Source: Marinilabiliaceae bacterium ANBcel2 (lineage in GTDB: Bacteria > Bacteroidota > Bacteroidia > Bacteroidales > Marinilabiliaceae). From it: 64,000 nucleotides of DNA. The notes below the pieces were generated by a model, which was not told the origin of the DNA, did no database searches, and worked only from the letters and a program-made list of their open reading frames with translations. The stretch spans positions 124,001 through 188,000 of the forward strand of contig JARULA010000004.1 of assembly GCA_029688995.1 (NCBI GenBank). Direction: 5' to 3'. Within the stretch, counting starts at the first letter, position 1. Each line of letters opens with the position of its first letter. Of the stretch, positions 54,495-63,559 are shown one piece after another. The position numbers were made by a program, and so were the translations under genes.

Positions 54495-55926
54495 CTCTCA
54501 TTTTATCACTATAAAACTCTTTAGGGAAATTAATAAAATAGAGCTGCTCTGATGCTCGTGTAACAGCTGTATATAGCCATCTATAAAGATCTCTGCCCAA
54601 ATACTCCTCTTTAAAATAGCCCATATCTATAAATACTGCTTTCCACTGACCACCCTGCGATTTATGACAGGTCATCGCATATGCAAATTTAACCTGAAGG
54701 GCATTAAAAAATTGGTTCGACTGTAAAGATTCATATCTTTTTTTGGCTGAAGAGATATCCTGATAATCCTCCATTACAACATTATAAAACTCTTCTTGCT
54801 GCCCAACAGAAAATCCGGCTCCGGGTAATTGTAATGTATCAAGATTAATTCTAACATCGATATCAACATCCTTATAATCCATCAATTCACAAGTGATATC
54901 AGCAAACCTATACCCATACATATTATGATAATTTTTGATACGCACTACTTTTCCAATATCACCATTAGCAATAAACTCAATTTTTGGGTGATCTTTAACC
55001 CAATAGTAATTATTACGCGTTATAAGTAAATAGTCACCCGTCGATATCTCATCCTCTTTAAAAAGAATTGTATTACGAATACCTGTATTGTATAAATTAG
55101 ACCGTTTATTAGATCTGCATATAATTAAAGTCTCCTCCTCTCCGTATAAATCGTAACATCTGTTAATCTCCTCCTGGACTTCAGCTCCATTTAAAGCATG
55201 AGTATCATTAAAACGTACTGTCTCTAATTTAGGGTAACATCCTTCATAAAAACCATTACTTAATGCCGTTCTAATAGTAGTTGCATTATACAAAATACCA
55301 CTATCATGATGTTGACGCACAACATCTCTTAACTCTGTCTCAATAATCTCTCTGCCATAACCACTTAAATAATCAGCATCGAGGGCCGGACTTATCAATG
55401 TTGATACTGGTGGCAACTGAGCGGTATCTCCAACAATAATTAATTTACAACCGGTCCCTTTATACACAAACTCAATTAAATCATCTAAAAGTCGGCCCGA
55501 CCCAAAAAATGCGCCTCCCGAAGATTCATTAGAGATCATAGAGGCTTCATCAACAATAAAAAAAGTGCTCTTTTGCCTATTATAACTAACCTTAAATCCC
55601 GAAAAATAATCAATTGAAGATTCACGATTATAAATATATTTATGAATTGTATAAGCCGGGATGTCAACAGCTTTACTCAACACCTTTGCAGCTCTTCCCG
55701 TAGGCGCTAACAATACAGCATTAAAATCACTCTCCCTTAAAGTAGTAACAAGTGATTTAATTAATAAAGTTTTTCCTGTTCCGGCATATCCTTTCAATAA
55801 AAAAGTGTAATTTGGTTGCTTGAGTGCAACAAAAGATGACATTTTATCAATAGCAACAGATTGCGATACCGTTGGCTCATGAGGAAAATGGAAATGTAAA
55901 CGACTTAAAAAATAGTCTTTTAGCAT
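54490..55926 (-). CDS. RecD-like ATP-dependent DNA helicase / AAA family ATPase
   Basis: A 478-residue superfamily 1B helicase-like protein. Walker A is KGYAGTGKTLLIKSL near the N-terminus, FFIVDEASMISN is Walker B, IVGDTAQLPPV is motif III-like, and the C-terminus has MTCHKSQGGQWKAVFID and YTAVTRASEQLYFI (UvrD_C_2 type). It is much shorter than RecD and has no RecB/RecC neighbours, so it fits the stand-alone RecD-like helicases common in Bacteroidota. Cytosolic DNA repair or recombination role is inferred from the family. Confidence 0.9.
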   Translation of the reverse strand: MLKDYFLSRLHFHFPHEPTVSQSVAIDKMSSFVALKQPNYTFLLKGYAGTGKTLLIKSLVTTLRESDFNAVLLAPTGRAAKVLSKAVDIPAYTIHKYIYNRESSIDYFSGFKVSYNRQKSTFFIVDEASMISNESSGGAFFGSGRLLDDLIEFVYKGTGCKLIIVGDTAQLPPVSTLISPALDADYLSGYGREIIETELRDVVRQHHDSGILYNATTIRTALSNGFYEGCYPKLETVRFNDTHALNGAEVQEEINRCYDLYGEEETLIICRSNKRSNLYNTGIRNTILFKEDEISTGDYLLITRNNYYWVKDHPKIEFIANGDIGKVVRIKNYHNMYGYRFADITCELMDYKDVDIDVRINLDTLQLPGAGFSVGQQEEFYNVVMEDYQDISSAKKRYESLQSNQFFNALQVKFAYAMTCHKSQGGQWKAVFIDMGYFKEEYLGRDLYRWLYTAVTRASEQLYFINFPKEFYSDKMRE

Positions 55927-55974
55927 TTTTAACGTATTTATTGATTAAAAAAAAGCAAGAACAATATTTTTTTT

Positions 55975-55982
55975 TAAATTTG
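55975..55982 (+). promoter_or_regulatory. -7 box (TAAATTTG) for the membrane protein/DUF3822/rsmD operon
   Basis: TAAATTTG lies 39 bp before the ATG at 56022 and supports that start over upstream in-frame codons that overlap the divergent helicase gene. Confidence 0.5.
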
Positions 55983-56021
55983 TGCAAAAGTAACAGAAAA
56001 CAAATTAAAGCTCTAAAAATA

Positions 56022-56654
56022 ATGAAAACAGTACTTCAAATTTTATTGACCATTGCTATTATCCTACTTGCATACATGGCTGTTGAAAGTATTAACAGAC
56101 CAGTAAGGTTTCAGCAGGAGTATGAATCAAGAAGAGATAAAGTAATTGAAAGACTAAAAGAGATAAGATCTGCTCAGGTTGCATACAGATCAATGCACGG
56201 AGAGTTTACTTCAAGTTTTGATACTCTTTCAAACTTTATTGCCGAAGACTCACTTGTTCTGGTTAGAATGGAAGGTAATTTAACTGACAGCATGCTGGAT
56301 GCCGGTATGACAGAGAGACAAGCTCTTGATTTAGGGATAATATCGCGCGATACTATTAGAAGAAGCGTAAAAGATTCTCTTTTTAGAAATAAGTCGTGGA
56401 TTTTGGATTCAATAAGTTATATTCCTTACTCACAGGGCGAAAAGTTTGAAATGGAGAAAGGAAATGTAGAGACAGCATCAGGAATTAAAGTTCCGGTTTT
56501 TCAAGCTCAGGCTCACAACAACACATTCACAAAAGACCTTAACAGACAGGAAGTTATTAATATAAACGACAGGCAAACGCAGCTTGACAGATATCCCGGT
56601 CTGCGAGTAGGTTCTATTGAGCAAGCTAATAACAATGCAGGTAATTGGGAATAA
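56022..56654 (+). CDS. Single-pass membrane protein with pilin-like segment, unknown function
   Basis: A 210-residue protein starting MKTVLQILLTIAIILLAYMA, one membrane helix, followed by a charged helix (YESRRDKVIERLKEI) and the segment RSAQVAYRSMHGEFTSSFDT (about 49-68), which resembles the region after the helix in type IV pilins and pseudopilins. The rest is probably periplasmic and ends with IKVPVFQAQAHNN. No prepilin peptidase site is visible, so it is not a canonical pilin. The frame is open to 55872, but that extension overlaps the divergent helicase gene. It is 9 bp upstream of DUF3822. Similar proteins appear conserved in Bacteroidales from memory. Confidence 0.82.
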   Translation: MKTVLQILLTIAIILLAYMAVESINRPVRFQQEYESRRDKVIERLKEIRSAQVAYRSMHGEFTSSFDTLSNFIAEDSLVLVRMEGNLTDSMLDAGMTERQALDLGIISRDTIRRSVKDSLFRNKSWILDSISYIPYSQGEKFEMEKGNVETASGIKVPVFQAQAHNNTFTKDLNRQEVININDRQTQLDRYPGLRVGSIEQANNNAGNWE

Positions 56655-56663
56655 AAAAATGAC

Positions 56664-57518
56664 ATGAGGGAAATTTCATTTACCGACGATCATTTTGATT
56701 ATAAAATAACATCATCATATTTTATATCCATCCAGATTTCTCTGGATGGATTTTATTTTTGCACTCTTGATCCTGTAAAAAACAGATATATCCAGTTTGA
56801 AAATCATCTGTTATCAAAAGATGCAAAAAAAAATCAAGAGAGTATCGAAGAGCTTTTTAATAAAAAAGAGAAATTAAATCTTCCATATAAAAAAACATTT
56901 ATATTAATACCGGGATTAACAAATACGTTGGTTCCGTCAGGATTATATAAAACCAATAAACCCGAAGAGTGGCTTAAACTATCATACGGTAATATTAACC
57001 TAAAAGAAAATATAGTTGTAAGCAACAAAGTTAATTTAGCTGATGCATATAATGTATTTACAATCCCAAAAAAATTGCACACAATTATATCGAGACAATT
57101 TCCCTCTCCACAAATATTTCACCAGCATACTCCTATTATTGAAAAAAATCTTTCAACAAGAATGACCAATCACGGTTCAACAATCCTCTACATAAATCTC
57201 GAGGACTCTTTTTTTGATATTATAGCATTTAAAAACAATAAACTGCAACTATCAAACTCCTTTATAATTAAAAGTAAACAAGATTTTATCTACTTTGCAC
57301 TCTTTGTATTTGAACAGCTAAAGTTAGAGCGAGCCCAAACTAAAATAATTCTTAGCGGGAGACATTCTGGTTTTAACACATTGCAAAAAGAGCTAAAAAG
57401 ATATATCAAGAATATTTATACCACTAAATTACCATATGAATTTCAGTACTCATATCATTTTAGAGATTTAAAAAATACAGCATTTCACAATATGCTAAGT
57501 TTACCTTTATGCGAATAA
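56664..57518 (+). CDS. DUF3822 family protein (possibly actin-like)
   Basis: A 284-residue cytosolic protein that I recognise as DUF3822. Two segments look like an ASKHA/actin-like phosphate-binding arrangement: STILYINLEDSFFDIIAF near 173-190 and a later KIILSGRHSGFNTLQKEL near 228. In PilM/FtsA relatives the first binds phosphate and the second adenosine, but the Gly-rich loops are weak here. No enzymatic activity is known. It overlaps rsmD by 10 bp and follows the membrane protein by 9 bp, suggesting the first two form one complex and rsmD is a passenger. Confidence 0.82.
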   Translation: MREISFTDDHFDYKITSSYFISIQISLDGFYFCTLDPVKNRYIQFENHLLSKDAKKNQESIEELFNKKEKLNLPYKKTFILIPGLTNTLVPSGLYKTNKPEEWLKLSYGNINLKENIVVSNKVNLADAYNVFTIPKKLHTIISRQFPSPQIFHQHTPIIEKNLSTRMTNHGSTILYINLEDSFFDIIAFKNNKLQLSNSFIIKSKQDFIYFALFVFEQLKLERAQTKIILSGRHSGFNTLQKELKRYIKNIYTTKLPYEFQYSYHFRDLKNTAFHNMLSLPLCE

Positions 57519-58048
57519 TAAGCGGTTTTTTAAAAGGAAGGCGTTTTAATCCGCCAAAAAACTTTAAAGCACGTCCAACAACCGATACTGCGCGTGAAAG
57601 TCTTTTTAATATACTAAACAACACAATTGAGTATGATCAAATTAAAGTTTTGGATCTTTTTTCAGGAACCGGAGCTGTCACCTATGAGTTTGTTTCACGA
57701 GGAGTTAAAGAGATAACATCTGTAGAAAAGAATTACAACCATTACAAATTTATCAAAAAAACTATTGAACAGTTAAAGATAGATAACTATGTAAAGACAG
57801 TAAAGTTGGATGTATTTAAATTTCTGAAAAACGAATCAACAGAAAAATTTGATCTTATTTTTGCAGATCCTCCATTCGAAATGGAAAATTTTGAGTTATT
57901 GCCCGATTCAATTTTTTTATCGAATCTTTTAAATCCGGATGCTTTAGTAATAATAGAACACGGTCCCGATAAAGACTTTTCGAATAATAATAATTTTAAA
58001 GATAGAAGAGAGTATGGAAAAGTTAATTTCTCATTTTTCAGTTTATAA
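57509..58048 (+). CDS. rsmD: 16S rRNA (guanine966-N2)-methyltransferase
   Basis: Methylates G966 of 16S rRNA in the small subunit. A 179-residue Rossmann methyltransferase: MRIISGFLKGRRFNPP is the family start, RPTTDTARESLFNIL follows, VLDLFSGTGAV (48-58) binds SAM, and the catalytic motif is DPPF (120-123). It begins inside the DUF3822 reading frame (10 bp overlap), so translation is coupled. It ends 19 bp before the first tRNA gene on the other strand. Confidence 0.95.
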   Translation: MRIISGFLKGRRFNPPKNFKARPTTDTARESLFNILNNTIEYDQIKVLDLFSGTGAVTYEFVSRGVKEITSVEKNYNHYKFIKKTIEQLKIDNYVKTVKLDVFKFLKNESTEKFDLIFADPPFEMENFELLPDSIFLSNLLNPDALVIIEHGPDKDFSNNNNFKDRREYGKVNFSFFSL

Positions 58049-58067
58049 AGATAACTGAAATTAAAAG

Positions 58068-58141
58068 CGGTCTGGACGAGACTCGAACTCGCGACCTCCG
58101 GCGTGACAGGCCGGCATTCTAACCAACTGAACTACCAGACC
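58068..58141 (-). tRNA. tRNA-Asp (GTC), copy 3 in transcription order
   Basis: The minus strand reads as a full cloverleaf: acceptor GGTCTGG paired with CCAGACC, discriminator G, anticodon loop CTGTCAC with anticodon GTC, and T-arm GCGAGTTCGAGTCTCGT. It is 74 nt with the discriminator; CCA is not encoded. It is identical to the two copies that follow. Confidence 0.96.
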
Positions 58142-58208
58142 AATAAATTTTATCTATAATTAAATCAATAATAAGATAATAAATCATTACAATTTTTTGA
58201 AAAAGTAG

Positions 58209-58282
58209 CGGTCTGGACGAGACTCGAACTCGCGACCTCCGGCGTGACAGGCCGGCATTCTAACCAACTGAACTACCAGACC
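58209..58282 (-). tRNA. tRNA-Asp (GTC), copy 2
   Basis: Identical over 74 nt to the other two copies, with the same acceptor GGTCTGG and anticodon GTC. It lies 67 bp from the copy at 58068 and 33 bp from the copy at 58316. The spacers are AT-rich and not duplicated. Confidence 0.96.
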
Positions 58283-58315
58283 AACAAATCAACCATTTAA
58301 ATATTAAATTAAAAG

Positions 58316-58389
58316 CGGTCTGGACGAGACTCGAACTCGCGACCTCCGGCGTGACAGGCCGGCATTCTAACCAACTGAACTACCAGACC
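58316..58389 (-). tRNA. tRNA-Asp (GTC), copy 1 (promoter-proximal)
   Basis: Identical over 74 nt to the two downstream copies. It is the first transcribed, about 65 bp downstream of a TATATTTG promoter at 58454-58461. The three copies are most likely one transcript processed by RNase P and RNase Z. Confidence 0.96.
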
Positions 58390-58453
58390 GGTTGACTTGT
58401 ATTTTTATTCTCAAAAAATTAATAATGATCATCCTTTGCTTTCAAAGGCGTTG

Positions 58454-58461
58454 CAAATATA
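58454..58461 (-). promoter_or_regulatory. Promoter (-33 TATTG, -7 TATATTTG) for the tRNA-Asp array
   Basis: On the minus strand TATATTTG (58461-58454) is preceded, 19 bp upstream, by TATTG, matching TTTG-N19-TAnnTTTG closely. A hairpin CCTTTG-CTTT-CAAAGG (58433-58448) lies at the 5' leader of the array. Confidence 0.6.
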
Positions 58462-58485
58462 GTGTTTCTTTTGTTTTGTACAATA

Positions 58486-58522
58486 CAGACCCTCACTTTT
58501 TTTTCTTTTTTTTGAGGGTCTG
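58486..58522 (-). terminator. Hairpin with poly-T loop after pyk
   Basis: CAGACCCTCA (58486-58495) pairs with TGAGGGTCTG (58513-58522) around a 17-nt loop made of C and T's. It lies 40 bp after the pyk stop. The T-rich loop is on the plus strand and there is no T run after the stem on the minus strand, so it is not a canonical terminator; call made from position. Confidence 0.5.
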
Positions 58523-58562
58523 CACACATTACAGTGATTTTTAACTCTATATAAAAATTTAA

Positions 58563-59993
58563 TTAATCAACGTATCGATCAACCTTATTTAATAATCCCG
58601 TAACAGTTATAATTTCAAGATAGGTTGTTCCACCTCCAATACCAAAACTGCCACCCAAATATGCAACCAAATCCTCATCAGCAAGATTTCTCTTCTTTTG
58701 AAGCTTAACTAAGGTATTATGCATTATCTCTTTTTTAGAACTGCCTGCTTCAGTTAATCTGGGAAACACACCATAACTCAAAGCCAGTTCACGCCCAACG
58801 CGCTTATTATAACATAGTGCAATAACAGAGAGATGCCCTCTAAATGCAGCAAGATATCGAGCCGTTTTTCCCGTCAAACTATCAGTCATTACAGTCTTAA
58901 TATTAAGCTCTTTTGAAGCTTCAACAGCAGTATCAGCCAAATATGCTGTAATATCATGCTTAACCAAATCAACAGGAATGTCATTTCTACTATCCTTGGC
59001 CTTTTCAACCTCTTTGGCAATCTTAGACATAGTAGCTACAGACTCAACAGGATATTTACCATATGCAGTCTCCCCGCTTAACATTATTGCATCGGTTCGA
59101 TAATAAATAGCATTAGCAACATCAGTAACCTCAGCCCTTGTAGGACGCGGATTATCAATCATACTATGCAACATCTGGGTAGCAACTATAACGGGCTTTT
59201 TAGATTCAACACATTTTCGTATTAACTGGCGTTGTAACAATGGAATTTTCTCCTGAGGAATCTCAATTCCCAAATCTCCACGAGCAACCATTATTCCATG
59301 AACATGCCTTAATATATCATCAATATTTTCAACACCTTCCTGATTTTCAATTTTAGCAATTATTTTAACCGCACTGTCATACTCATCCAGAATATCCTGA
59401 ATAGCAATACAATCCTGCGCATTACGAACAAAAGAGTGAGCAATAAAATCTATGTCATTTTCAATCGCATATTTAACATAACTTATGTCTCTTTGCGTAA
59501 GGGATGGAAGGTTAATACGAACACCGGGAACATTTACACTTTTACGACTACCAACCACTCCACTGTTTAAAACTTCACAGATTAATCCATCGGCTCCCTT
59601 TTCTTTAACTATTAAATCAACCTCTCCGTCATCAATCAAAAGATGACTCCCAACTTCAACATCCTCAGCAATCTTCGGATAGGATACATTAATGCACTTT
59701 TCTGTTGAATCCTCATTAGGAGAGCCTTTAAGAATAATAGTATCTCCAATTTTAACAGACAAATTATTAATACATTTTGTTGTTCTAATCTCGGGCCCTT
59801 TAGTGTCAATTAAAAGAGCTATTTTATCTGAAACCTGACGAGTATTATTAACAATCTTATCCAAACCCTCAAAATCAAGATGAGCAGTATTCATCCTTAC
59901 TACATTCATTCCAGCCTTATAGAGGCTACGTATAAACTCCACATCACATCTCTTATCTGAGACTGTGGCAATAATTTTTGTATGCTTATCCAT
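58563..59993 (-). CDS. pyk: Pyruvate kinase
   Basis: Transfers phosphate from PEP to ADP, the last glycolytic step. A 476-residue enzyme with MDKHTKIIATVSDKRCDVEF, the active-site loop LIDTKGPEIRTTK, KIENQEGVENIDDIL, the signature VARGDLGIEIPQEKIPLLQ and MLSGETAYGKYPVESV. It lacks the extra C-terminal domain of longer forms. It follows aroQ by 56 bp on the same strand, and together with PEPCK and PPi-PFK marks a PEP-centred carbon node. Confidence 0.96.
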   Translation of the reverse strand: MDKHTKIIATVSDKRCDVEFIRSLYKAGMNVVRMNTAHLDFEGLDKIVNNTRQVSDKIALLIDTKGPEIRTTKCINNLSVKIGDTIILKGSPNEDSTEKCINVSYPKIAEDVEVGSHLLIDDGEVDLIVKEKGADGLICEVLNSGVVGSRKSVNVPGVRINLPSLTQRDISYVKYAIENDIDFIAHSFVRNAQDCIAIQDILDEYDSAVKIIAKIENQEGVENIDDILRHVHGIMVARGDLGIEIPQEKIPLLQRQLIRKCVESKKPVIVATQMLHSMIDNPRPTRAEVTDVANAIYYRTDAIMLSGETAYGKYPVESVATMSKIAKEVEKAKDSRNDIPVDLVKHDITAYLADTAVEASKELNIKTVMTDSLTGKTARYLAAFRGHLSVIALCYNKRVGRELALSYGVFPRLTEAGSSKKEIMHNTLVKLQKKRNLADEDLVAYLGGSFGIGGGTTYLEIITVTGLLNKVDRYVD

Positions 59994-60049
59994 ATAAATA
60001 AAAAAAGAATTATTTTAAACTATACTGTAAATAAAATATCAGAAAAACC

Positions 60050-60475
60050 TTAAACCCTGTTAAACAAAGCTTCTATAGCTAAGCGATAAGAGTCTAATCC
60101 AAATCCACAAATAACACCCTCTACAACAGGCGATAAGAAAGAGTGATGCCTGTACTCTTCACGTTTATATATATTTGATATATGAACCTCAATAACCGGT
60201 ACAGATAAAAGACGTACAGCATCGGAAATTGCTATAGAGGTATGAGTATAAGCAGCTGCATTAATAACAACTCCATCAAATCTATCCATATTATTATGAA
60301 GATAATCAATAAGTCCACCTTCACTATTCGATTGATAATAGGAGATATTAACTCGACCTTCAAAAAAAGTTTCAAGCTCCATCAAGTATTGATCAAATGA
60401 CCTGCCGCCATATAAATCGGGTTCTCGAAGCTCAAGTAAATTTAAATTAGGTCCGTTAAGAATTAAAACTCTCAT
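60050..60475 (-). CDS. aroQ: 3-dehydroquinate dehydratase, type II
   Basis: Dehydrates 3-dehydroquinate to 3-dehydroshikimate in the shikimate pathway. At 141 residues it is a type II enzyme: VLILNGPNLNLLELREPDLY is the start with Tyr22 of the active site, SNSEGGLIDYLH carries the substrate loop, VINAAAYTHTSIAI the catalytic Asn-His region, and IEVHISNIYKREEYRHHS the C-terminal His. It may be co-transcribed with pyk. Confidence 0.95.
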   Translation of the reverse strand: MRVLILNGPNLNLLELREPDLYGGRSFDQYLMELETFFEGRVNISYYQSNSEGGLIDYLHNNMDRFDGVVINAAAYTHTSIAISDAVRLLSVPVIEVHISNIYKREEYRHHSFLSPVVEGVICGFGLDSYRLAIEALFNRV

Positions 60476-60504
60476 AGTATGAAGTAAAAATAGAATTATA
60501 TTGA

Positions 60505-60512
60505 CAAACTTA
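60505..60512 (-). promoter_or_regulatory. -7 box (TAAGTTTG) for aroQ-pyk
   Basis: The minus strand reads TAAGTTTG about 30 bp upstream of the aroQ ATG, in the 174 bp region divergent from xerD. Confidence 0.45.
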
Positions 60513-60649
60513 AGATAACTATTACAAATAAAAAAATGAGGCTATAATTAAACTAAAATATAAAATATTTGTCATAATTTTATAGTTATACATAATAGTT
60601 TTACTTTATTGCATTATTACTCTATATATTATTTAAAAACAACATACTT

Positions 60650-61549
60650 ATGAACTGGGAAAGTGAAATAAATTCGTTTAAAGATTATCTAAAACTTGAA
60701 AAAGGTTTATCTGATAACTCAATACACGCGTATATAACTGATTTATATAAGCTGGTACAATTTTTAAAAGATCGAGGGCATAATGTAAATCCCGATAATA
60801 TCACTCTTAATCACCTTAAAGAATTAATGGAGTGGATAAACAGCCGTGGTATTAGTCCGCGCACACAAGCCCGAATTATAAGCGGAATTAAATCATTTTA
60901 CAAATTTCTATTAATTGAAGAGAAGATAGAAAAAGACCCCACATCTCTTTTAGAAGCACCCAAAGTAGGTAGAAAATTACCTGAAATATTATCAGTTGAA
61001 GAGATAGATGAAATAATAAACGCCATAAATACAAGAAAACCTGAAGGTCAACGTAATAAAGCAATTCTTGAAACACTATACAGTTGTGGACTTCGTGTAT
61101 CAGAACTGATAGACCTGAAAATATCAAATCTCTTTTTTGAATCGGGATTTATTAAAATTGAAGGAAAAGGCAGTAAAGAGCGACTAGTACCCATTAGCAC
61201 AAAGGCTATTAAAGAGATCAATCTATACCTGGGAGAATATAGACGAAATCTTAATATCAATCCTGATGATGAAGACACTCTCTTTTTAAACCGCAGAGGA
61301 AAAAAGCTGTCACGGGTGATGATCTTCACTATTATAAAAAACACCACAAAGGCTCTGGGACTTGAAAAAAATATCAGTCCGCACACATTCCGTCACTCTT
61401 TTGCCACTCACCTAATCGATGGAGGAGCAAACTTAAGAGCAGTTCAGGAGATGTTAGGGCATGAATCTATAATAACAACAGAGATTTATACTCATCTTGA
61501 CAAAGAGTATCTAAAAAACACTATAATTCAGTACCATCCAAGAACTTAA
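60650..61549 (+). CDS. xerD: Tyrosine recombinase XerD
   Basis: Resolves chromosome dimers at dif during division. A 299-residue integrase of the XerC/D type: the N-terminal SAM-like domain spans about 1-90, and the catalytic residues are Arg149, Lys174, His245, Arg248, His271 and the nucleophile Tyr280 (EIYTHLD). The stretch HTFRHSFATHLIDGGANLRA is XerD-like. It is not accompanied by an attachment site or element, so it is a housekeeping copy rather than a mobile integrase. XerC versus XerD cannot be separated with certainty. Confidence 0.9.
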   Translation: MNWESEINSFKDYLKLEKGLSDNSIHAYITDLYKLVQFLKDRGHNVNPDNITLNHLKELMEWINSRGISPRTQARIISGIKSFYKFLLIEEKIEKDPTSLLEAPKVGRKLPEILSVEEIDEIINAINTRKPEGQRNKAILETLYSCGLRVSELIDLKISNLFFESGFIKIEGKGSKERLVPISTKAIKEINLYLGEYRRNLNINPDDEDTLFLNRRGKKLSRVMIFTIIKNTTKALGLEKNISPHTFRHSFATHLIDGGANLRAVQEMLGHESIITTEIYTHLDKEYLKNTIIQYHPRT

Positions 61550-61932
61550 CATATCATCATTGTGATATATGAACATATTTAAACCCTTTTTAACTTATAA
61601 CAGTTAGTTAAAGAGCTCTCTTTTCTTATATTAGATGTTTATTATATAAGATAGGACATTATATTTGTCTGCCTATAATCGTATATCATAAAAAAATATA
61701 AAAAAAACAATAAAGAAATAATTCTTTATTAGAAAACTTTTTTATATTTGCTGACAACAAAAAATAGACTAAATGAATAAAACGAACCATAAGTAATTTT
61801 TTCTCATAAAAGAGAATCTCAAATTAATGCAAACAATAACTATTATTATGGTAAGTTTTATCTACAATTTATATCAAAATACAGGCACGTGAAAAAAGAG
61901 AATTTTTAATAACAAATAATTAATTTTTAATT
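61550..61932. other. 383 bp gene-free stretch between xerD and pckA
   Basis: AT-rich, no ORF of note. It contains a TATATTTG promoter box at 61743-61750, and thus a leader of about 175 nt before pckA. I see no recognisable riboswitch; a weak TTCTC...GAGAA pairing is present near 61800-61815. Confidence 0.55.
61743..61750 (+). promoter_or_regulatory. -7 box (TATATTTG) for pckA
   Basis: TATATTTG lies 183 bp before the pckA ATG. If used, it gives an unusually long leader for this window. Confidence 0.45.
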
Positions 61933-63537
61933 ATGGCAAATTTGGACTTAACCAAGTATGGGATTACCGGCGTGAAAGAGATTGTTCACAACCCATCTTA
62001 TGACCAACTATTTAAGGAAGAGACTAATCCCAATCTTGAAGGATTTGAAAAAGGCGTAGTAACTGAACTTGGCGCCGTAAACGTTATGACGGGAGAATTT
62101 ACCGGCCGATCTCCCAAAGATAAGTTTATTGTTAAGGATGATAATACCAAAGATACTATTTGGTGGACATCCGATAAAGCAAAAAATGATAATAAACCAA
62201 CAACTCCTGAGGTATGGAAAGACCTTAAAGAGTTGGTTAGTAATCAACTTTCAAATAAAAGGTTGTTTGTAGTTGATACTTTTTGTGGAGCCAACCCCGA
62301 TACACGTCTTAAAGTACGTTTTATAATGGAGGTTGCATGGCAGGCCCATTTTGTTAAAAATATGTTCATTCGTCCAACCGAAGAGGAGCTGGCAAATTAT
62401 GGAGATCCCGATTTTGTATCGATGAATGGTTCTAAAGTAACCAATAAAAAATGGAAAGAGCACGGACTAAACTCTGATGTATTTACTGTATTTAACCTGA
62501 CAGAAAAAATGCAGGTGATTGGAGGTTCGTGGTATGGCGGAGAGATGAAAAAGGGTATATTCGCAATGATGAATTACTATCTTCCACTTCAGGGAATAGC
62601 ATCCATGCATTGTTCTGCTAATGTTGGAAAAGATAATGATACTGCTATATTTTTCGGACTCTCAGGTACAGGGAAAACAACTCTGTCAACCGATCCTAAA
62701 CGTCAGCTTATTGGCGACGATGAGCATGGATGGGATGATGATGGAGTTTTCAATTTTGAAGGAGGTTGTTATGCTAAAACTATCAACCTTGACAAAGATG
62801 CTGAACCGGATATATATAATGCAATTAAGCGTGACGCTCTTCTAGAAAATGTAACTGTTGATAAAGACGGAAAAATTGATTTTGACGATAACTCGGTAAC
62901 TGAGAATACACGAGTATCATACCCCATTTATCACATAAAAAATATAGTAAAACCGGTATCTAAAGCAGTACATGCTAAAAAAGTAATATTCCTTACAGCC
63001 GATGCATTTGGTGTGCTGCCTCCGGTAGCAAAATTAACTCCTGAACAGACTAAGTACCATTTCCTTTCAGGATTTACTGCAAAACTTGCAGGTACCGAAC
63101 GGGGAATTACAGAACCTGTACCAACATTCTCTGCATGTTTTGGAGCTGCTTTCTTAAGTCTGCACCCAACAAAATATGGAGAAGAGCTTGTTAAAAGAAT
63201 GGAAGCAGCAGGAGCCGAAGCATATCTTGTAAATACAGGATGGAACGGTACAGGAAAACGTATATCTATTAAAGATACGCGTGCAATTATTGACCGTATT
63301 TTGGATGGGTCTATAGAAAAAGCAGAAACAAAAACATTACCTGTTTTCAACCTTGAAATACCAACAGCTTTAAAAGAGGTTGACAGCAACATATTAGATC
63401 CACGTGACACCTATTCTGATGCCTCACAATGGGATAAAAAAGCAGAAGATCTTGGTGCAAAATTTGTTAAAAATTTTGAGAGATATACCGATAACGAAGA
63501 AGGTAAAGCCCTTGTAAAAGCAGGACCACAATTGTAA
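61933..63537 (+). CDS. pckA: Phosphoenolpyruvate carboxykinase (ATP)
   Basis: Interconverts oxaloacetate and PEP using ATP/ADP; in fermenting Bacteroidales it can run toward CO2 fixation for succinate production. A 534-residue enzyme with [12 protein letters not shown], the P-loop GLSGTGKTT (242-250), the metal-binding [20 protein letters not shown] (shown in part), and RVSYPIYHI downstream. [11 protein letters not shown] fits the family start. It is closed by a strong terminator. Confidence 0.97.
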   Translation: MANLDLTKYGITGVKEIVHNPSYDQLFKEETNPNLEGFEKGVVTELGAVNVMTGEFTGRSPKDKFIVKDDNTKDTIWWTSDKAKNDNKPTTPEVWKDLKELVSNQLSNKRLFVVDTFCGANPDTRLKVRFIMEVAWQAHFVKNMFIRPTEEELANYGDPDFVSMNGSKVTNKKWKEHGLNSDVFTVFNLTEKMQVIGGSWYGGEMKKGIFAMMNYYLPLQGIASMHCSANVGKDNDTAIFFGLSGTGKTTLSTDPKRQLIGDDEHGWDDDGVFNFEGGCYAKTINLDKDAEPDIYNAIKRDALLENVTVDKDGKIDFDDNSVTENTRVSYPIYHIKNIVKPVSKAVHAKKVIFLTADAFGVLPPVAKLTPEQTKYHFLSGFTAKLAGTERGITEPVPTFSACFGAAFLSLHPTKYGEELVKRMEAAGAEAYLVNTGWNGTGKRISIKDTRAIIDRILDGSIEKAETKTLPVFNLEIPTALKEVDSNILDPRDTYSDASQWDKKAEDLGAKFVKNFERYTDNEEGKALVKAGPQL

Positions 63538-63559
63538 GCTACTACCGGAATAAAAAAAT

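Noticed and set aside
55872-56021. In-frame upstream extension of the membrane protein
   Set aside because: Overlaps the start of the divergent helicase gene and precedes the -7 box at 55975; the ATG at 56022 begins a normal membrane helix.
58036-58060. Terminator hairpin TTTCAGTT/AACTGAAA at the rsmD end
   Set aside because: Short AT-rich stem without a T run on either strand; support too weak for a call.
60650-61549. Mobile-element integrase
   Set aside because: The protein is XerD-like, with no repeats, cargo or attachment sites nearby.
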